This document shows positions 4,158 to 6,253 of a DNA stretch of 6,253 bases, in pieces (the stretch's first letter is position 1; each line of letters starts with the position of its first letter). The stretch is from Bacteroidales bacterium UBA2559 (lineage in GTDB: Bacteria; Bacteroidota; Bacteroidia; Bacteroidales; Bacteroidaceae), in assembly GCA_002340405.1 (NCBI GenBank), contig DDLZ01000097.1, forward strand, positions 50,647 through 56,899, given 5' to 3'. The notes under the pieces are model-generated. The model had not been told where the DNA came from, did no database searches, and saw nothing but the letters and a program-made list of their open reading frames with translations. The position numbers and the translations under genes were made by a program.

Positions 4158-6125
4158 TCAATAGATATTCTCGCCCTCATCACTACCCCAGACTGTCTTT
4201 GGAACAAGTTCCAGATAGTCATAAACCATCTCTGCCATGTTGTTGTCCATAAGCTGGCGCACTCTGAGATAGTAGTCGCTTTCGGCTGACATATACTGAG
4301 TCGTTATTATTTTTCTAAGTGTTCCCGTTGCATCGCGGAAGTTATTGCCTGACCAGCTGTAACAGGCGGGACCCTTCATATATCCACGGTTACGCATACC
4401 CTTTTCAAGAAGCCTTATCTCCTCCTGAGTATGGTCGGCATCAGAGAACCATCCTATCTTAGGATTACTTCCACCTATACGCAGATCGACGGGGATATCG
4501 GTTGGCTCCATATTATCCGGCGACGGCCCGAAATAGGCCTGTATAATACCTCGCGAGTTCATCGGAGGATAGCCGATACGCACATCATAAGTACCATCAA
4601 ACGGCACCGGAGGAAGTTTGACTGTAGCATCATAAATTCCCTGCAGAATAACCTCATCGCCCTGGTAACTTGCAAACCACGTGTGACGGCTTCTGACGGA
4701 AACAAGGGTTTCGGGAGAGAATCTCCACCATTTTGTATAGCCGTCCAGCATACCGGTACACTGATTCTCAGAAGGACCGCCATATCTGTTACGACCGCCG
4801 CTGTTGACAAAGTCCGGTGACATGGTCGTGCAGTCATAGCGAATACGCGTATTCAGTACTGTATTGCGAACATCATAGCTATAAACCAATATCTCATCAA
4901 CATAGTGATATATCCCGTTAAGGGCATCCTGTTGTACTTTTGGCATTTCCGAGGGGGTATATACTCTCACACCCCGATGAAGAGCATCCTGAGGAGGATT
5001 TTTGGGATCACCTTTACGGTTGATGTACATACCGTTAGGAGAAGCAACTAGAGGTGTACAAAAACGCATAAATGAGTGAGGCAACATTGTTTCAAAGAAA
5101 TCCTCAATATCCCAGTTTGCGCGGTCAAAATTTTGCACAATATTTGGGTTGGTGACATTCCATGCATCGTACTGCCCGTAAAACTCCAACAGGTGATAGG
5201 AAACGAACCTGTTCAAGGGGTTGCGTCTGTGAGTAAAATCATCATCATATTGCGTGCCGTCGGCAGGATAAGATTCATGATAGACCTCCTTGGCAAATTC
5301 AATCAAGTCCTCGATCGTATAGATCCCATTCCTGTGATAGACACTGTCAGGTTCAACAAACGCCGAATATTTGAAATACCTTGTTTCAGGAAATATGGCA
5401 TACTCCCACTCATTGCCGGTATGGTAATAGACACCTATAGTACAGGAATCGCCGCCCGGTGTTGGATAAGTTTCGTCTTTGTAACGTTCGAGCGAATCAT
5501 TCAAATGGGTCAGGACCAACGCCTGATAGAACAGAGAAATGGTTGAATCGTTTGCCAGAAGTTGGGGAAGCATCAATGTGCTTGGCTCTATGACACGGTC
5601 AACCACATGCACCACACCGTTCTGTACAGTATCATTCATCCTCTGTAGCCATGAGTCTTTGTTTACATAATACCTGATAGTACTGTCAGGACCCATACCG
5701 CATGAAAATGAGAGATAACGGTCCAGGCGGTTAGGACTCGGGAAGGCTCCTTCAACAAGATCGGTGGTAAAATAGGGCGAGTTCAGCAAATGTGTCATGG
5801 CTATTGTGTCACAGACATTGTTCGGAATAGCGCTGACACTGGGATAACCCTTTTCACGCAGATATATCTCAACAGCCTCATTTGTCGGAGCGAAACAGGT
5901 ATAGTTGCCATAGGTAGCCAATTCACCCCAAATTTTGGCTTTCTTCATAATCTCTATGAAGTAAGACATGTCATATTTGCCGTTTTCCTCAAGAAAGCTG
6001 GCAATAGTATAATCCTCGAACGTATAATACGTACCGGGATGAGCCTCATCCAGACAGCTTGAGAAAATAAACAAAGAGATAGCAGAAAACATAATCTGCT
6101 GAAAAATTGACTTTACTTTTTTCAT
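4158..6125 (-). CDS. Surface lipoprotein with fasciclin (FAS1)-like domains
   Basis: The 655-residue protein begins with a lipoprotein signal (MKKVKSIFQQ, hydrophobic core, lipobox FSSC with Cys24). The acidic LDE after the cysteine fits export to the outer-membrane surface in Bacteroidetes. Residues about 38-182 form a FAS1 domain: NYTCFAPTNEAVEIYL (74-89), TIAMTHLLN (107-115) and NGVVHVVDRVIEP (169-181). Residues about 186-415 look like a second, diverged and enlarged FAS1 domain, with EYAIFPET (241-248), RFVSYHLLEFYG (306-317) and NGIYHYVDEILVYS (403-416). The remaining 240 residues are rich in Trp, Tyr and Gly and appear beta-rich (KWWRFSPETLVSVRS, GTYDVRIGYPP); I do not recognise that part. 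FAS1 domains mediate adhesion or ligand binding, and such lipoproteins often accompany SusC/SusD loci, so glycan or surface binding is plausible but unproven. The gene is monocistronic, with a promoter and terminator of its own. Confidence 0.82.
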   Translation of the reverse strand: MKKVKSIFQQIMFSAISLFIFSSCLDEAHPGTYYTFEDYTIASFLEENGKYDMSYFIEIMKKAKIWGELATYGNYTCFAPTNEAVEIYLREKGYPSVSAIPNNVCDTIAMTHLLNSPYFTTDLVEGAFPSPNRLDRYLSFSCGMGPDSTIRYYVNKDSWLQRMNDTVQNGVVHVVDRVIEPSTLMLPQLLANDSTISLFYQALVLTHLNDSLERYKDETYPTPGGDSCTIGVYYHTGNEWEYAIFPETRYFKYSAFVEPDSVYHRNGIYTIEDLIEFAKEVYHESYPADGTQYDDDFTHRRNPLNRFVSYHLLEFYGQYDAWNVTNPNIVQNFDRANWDIEDFFETMLPHSFMRFCTPLVASPNGMYINRKGDPKNPPQDALHRGVRVYTPSEMPKVQQDALNGIYHYVDEILVYSYDVRNTVLNTRIRYDCTTMSPDFVNSGGRNRYGGPSENQCTGMLDGYTKWWRFSPETLVSVRSRHTWFASYQGDEVILQGIYDATVKLPPVPFDGTYDVRIGYPPMNSRGIIQAYFGPSPDNMEPTDIPVDLRIGGSNPKIGWFSDADHTQEEIRLLEKGMRNRGYMKGPACYSWSGNNFRDATGTLRKIITTQYMSAESDYYLRVRQLMDNNMAEMVYDYLELVPKTVWGSDEGENIY

Positions 6126-6156
6126 ACAATAATGTTTAAGCAGTATTAATTATGTG

Positions 6157-6164
6157 CAAACATA
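6157..6164 (-). promoter_or_regulatory. Promoter -7 box for the fasciclin lipoprotein gene
   Basis: The minus strand reads TATGTTTG here, a full TAnnTTTG match, 31 bases upstream of ATG6125. Transcription would begin near 6150, leaving a leader of about 25 nt. No good TTG is found at the proper distance; CTG at 6189-6187 is the nearest, 22 nt away. This promoter may therefore be weak or activator-dependent. Confidence 0.6.
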
Positions 6165-6178
6165 ATAAAGAAATCAAC

Positions 6179-6186
6179 TATTTTTG
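6179..6186 (+). promoter_or_regulatory. Promoter -7 box for the divergent gene at 6204
   Basis: TATTTTTG is a full TAnnTTTG match, 17 bases before ATG6204. A start near 6192 would leave a leader of about 12 nt. No TTG lies at the expected -33 distance, where the opposed -7 box sits instead. Confidence 0.5.
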
Positions 6187-6203
6187 CAGGAAACAGAAAA
6201 AAA

Positions 6204-6253
6204 ATGATAAAAAAGGAAAAAAAGATACTTTTCGGTATATTATCAGCAATTTT
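6204..6253 (+). CDS. N-terminus of an unidentified, probably exported protein (partial)
   Basis: An open frame starts at ATG6204 and runs off the window, giving MIKKEKKILFGILSAI. Basic residues followed by a hydrophobic run resemble the start of a signal peptide or a membrane anchor. The start sits in a very A-rich stretch (6191-6224), common for translation starts in Bacteroidetes, and 17 bases after a good -7 box. Only about 16 codons are visible, so family and function cannot be called. The gene is divergent from the fasciclin lipoprotein gene and shares its promoter region. Confidence 0.5.
   Translation, partial: MIKKEKKILFGILSAI

Larger units (their letters stand above)
6155..6188. repeat. 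Inverted repeat spanning the divergent promoters
   Basis: TGCAAA at 6155-6160 and TTTGCA at 6183-6188 form a perfect inverted repeat with a 22-nt gap. Each arm contains the end of one of the two opposed -7 boxes. The symmetry may simply follow from two similar promoters facing apart, or it may be a site for a shared regulator. Confidence 0.5.

Noticed and set aside
4431..4837. Overlapping open frames on both strands (129 codons plus, 92 codons minus)
   Set aside because: Both lie inside the lipoprotein coding region, in other frames. They resemble no family, and the main frame continues uninterrupted through the region.
5076..5546. A 156-codon + strand open frame opposite the fasciclin lipoprotein gene
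   Set aside because: It lies wholly antisense to a well-supported lipoprotein gene, has no promoter box or recognisable domain, and its composition follows from the opposite frame.
2476..6125. GH51 and fasciclin lipoprotein genes as an operon or polysaccharide utilisation locus
   Set aside because: A terminator and an independent promoter separate them, and no SusC/SusD or regulator gene is visible in the window.

Overview
The window looks like Bacteroidetes, probably order Bacteroidales. The evidence is repeated matches to the Bacteroidetes promoter pattern (TAnnTTTG at -7, often with TTG about 20 nt upstream), A-rich leaders without Shine-Dalgarno sequences, a DUF4301 protein and a DUF1573 protein of Bacteroidetes type, a secreted GH51 arabinofuranosidase, and a fasciclin-type lipoprotein. 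Genus cannot be fixed from this sequence. No mobile element, CRISPR array, phage gene or toxin-type locus was seen.

Layout, left to right. The 3' end of an unidentified + strand gene (1-81) is followed by a free-standing tRNA-Gly(CCC) with its own promoter and a strong terminator. Next is a minus-strand gene for a DUF4301 protein (291-1808), which I read as a sugar-nucleotide pyrophosphorylase-like enzyme. It is divergent from a + strand gene for a small secreted DUF1573 protein (1943-2398). That gene converges on a minus-strand GH51 alpha-L-arabinofuranosidase (2476-4044), and a bidirectional terminator lies between them. Further right is a large minus-strand lipoprotein with fasciclin-like domains (4158-6125). 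A new + strand gene, cut by the window edge, starts at 6204.

Every complete gene appears to be its own transcription unit, with a recognisable promoter or terminator between each pair. The arabinofuranosidase and the fasciclin lipoprotein point the same way and both suggest envelope or glycan work. A hairpin terminator separates them, though, and the arabinofuranosidase has its own promoter, folded into the same DNA as that terminator. There is no SusC/SusD pair in the window, so a polysaccharide utilisation locus cannot be claimed from it.

The points most worth a second look are the ordered UAP1/UDPGP-like motifs in the DUF4301 protein, the non-canonical T-loop of the tRNA-Gly, the overlapping terminator and promoter at 4082-4135, the near-symmetric back-to-back promoters at 6155-6188, and the unassigned C-terminal region of the fasciclin lipoprotein. 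I see no convincing new multi-gene system here.
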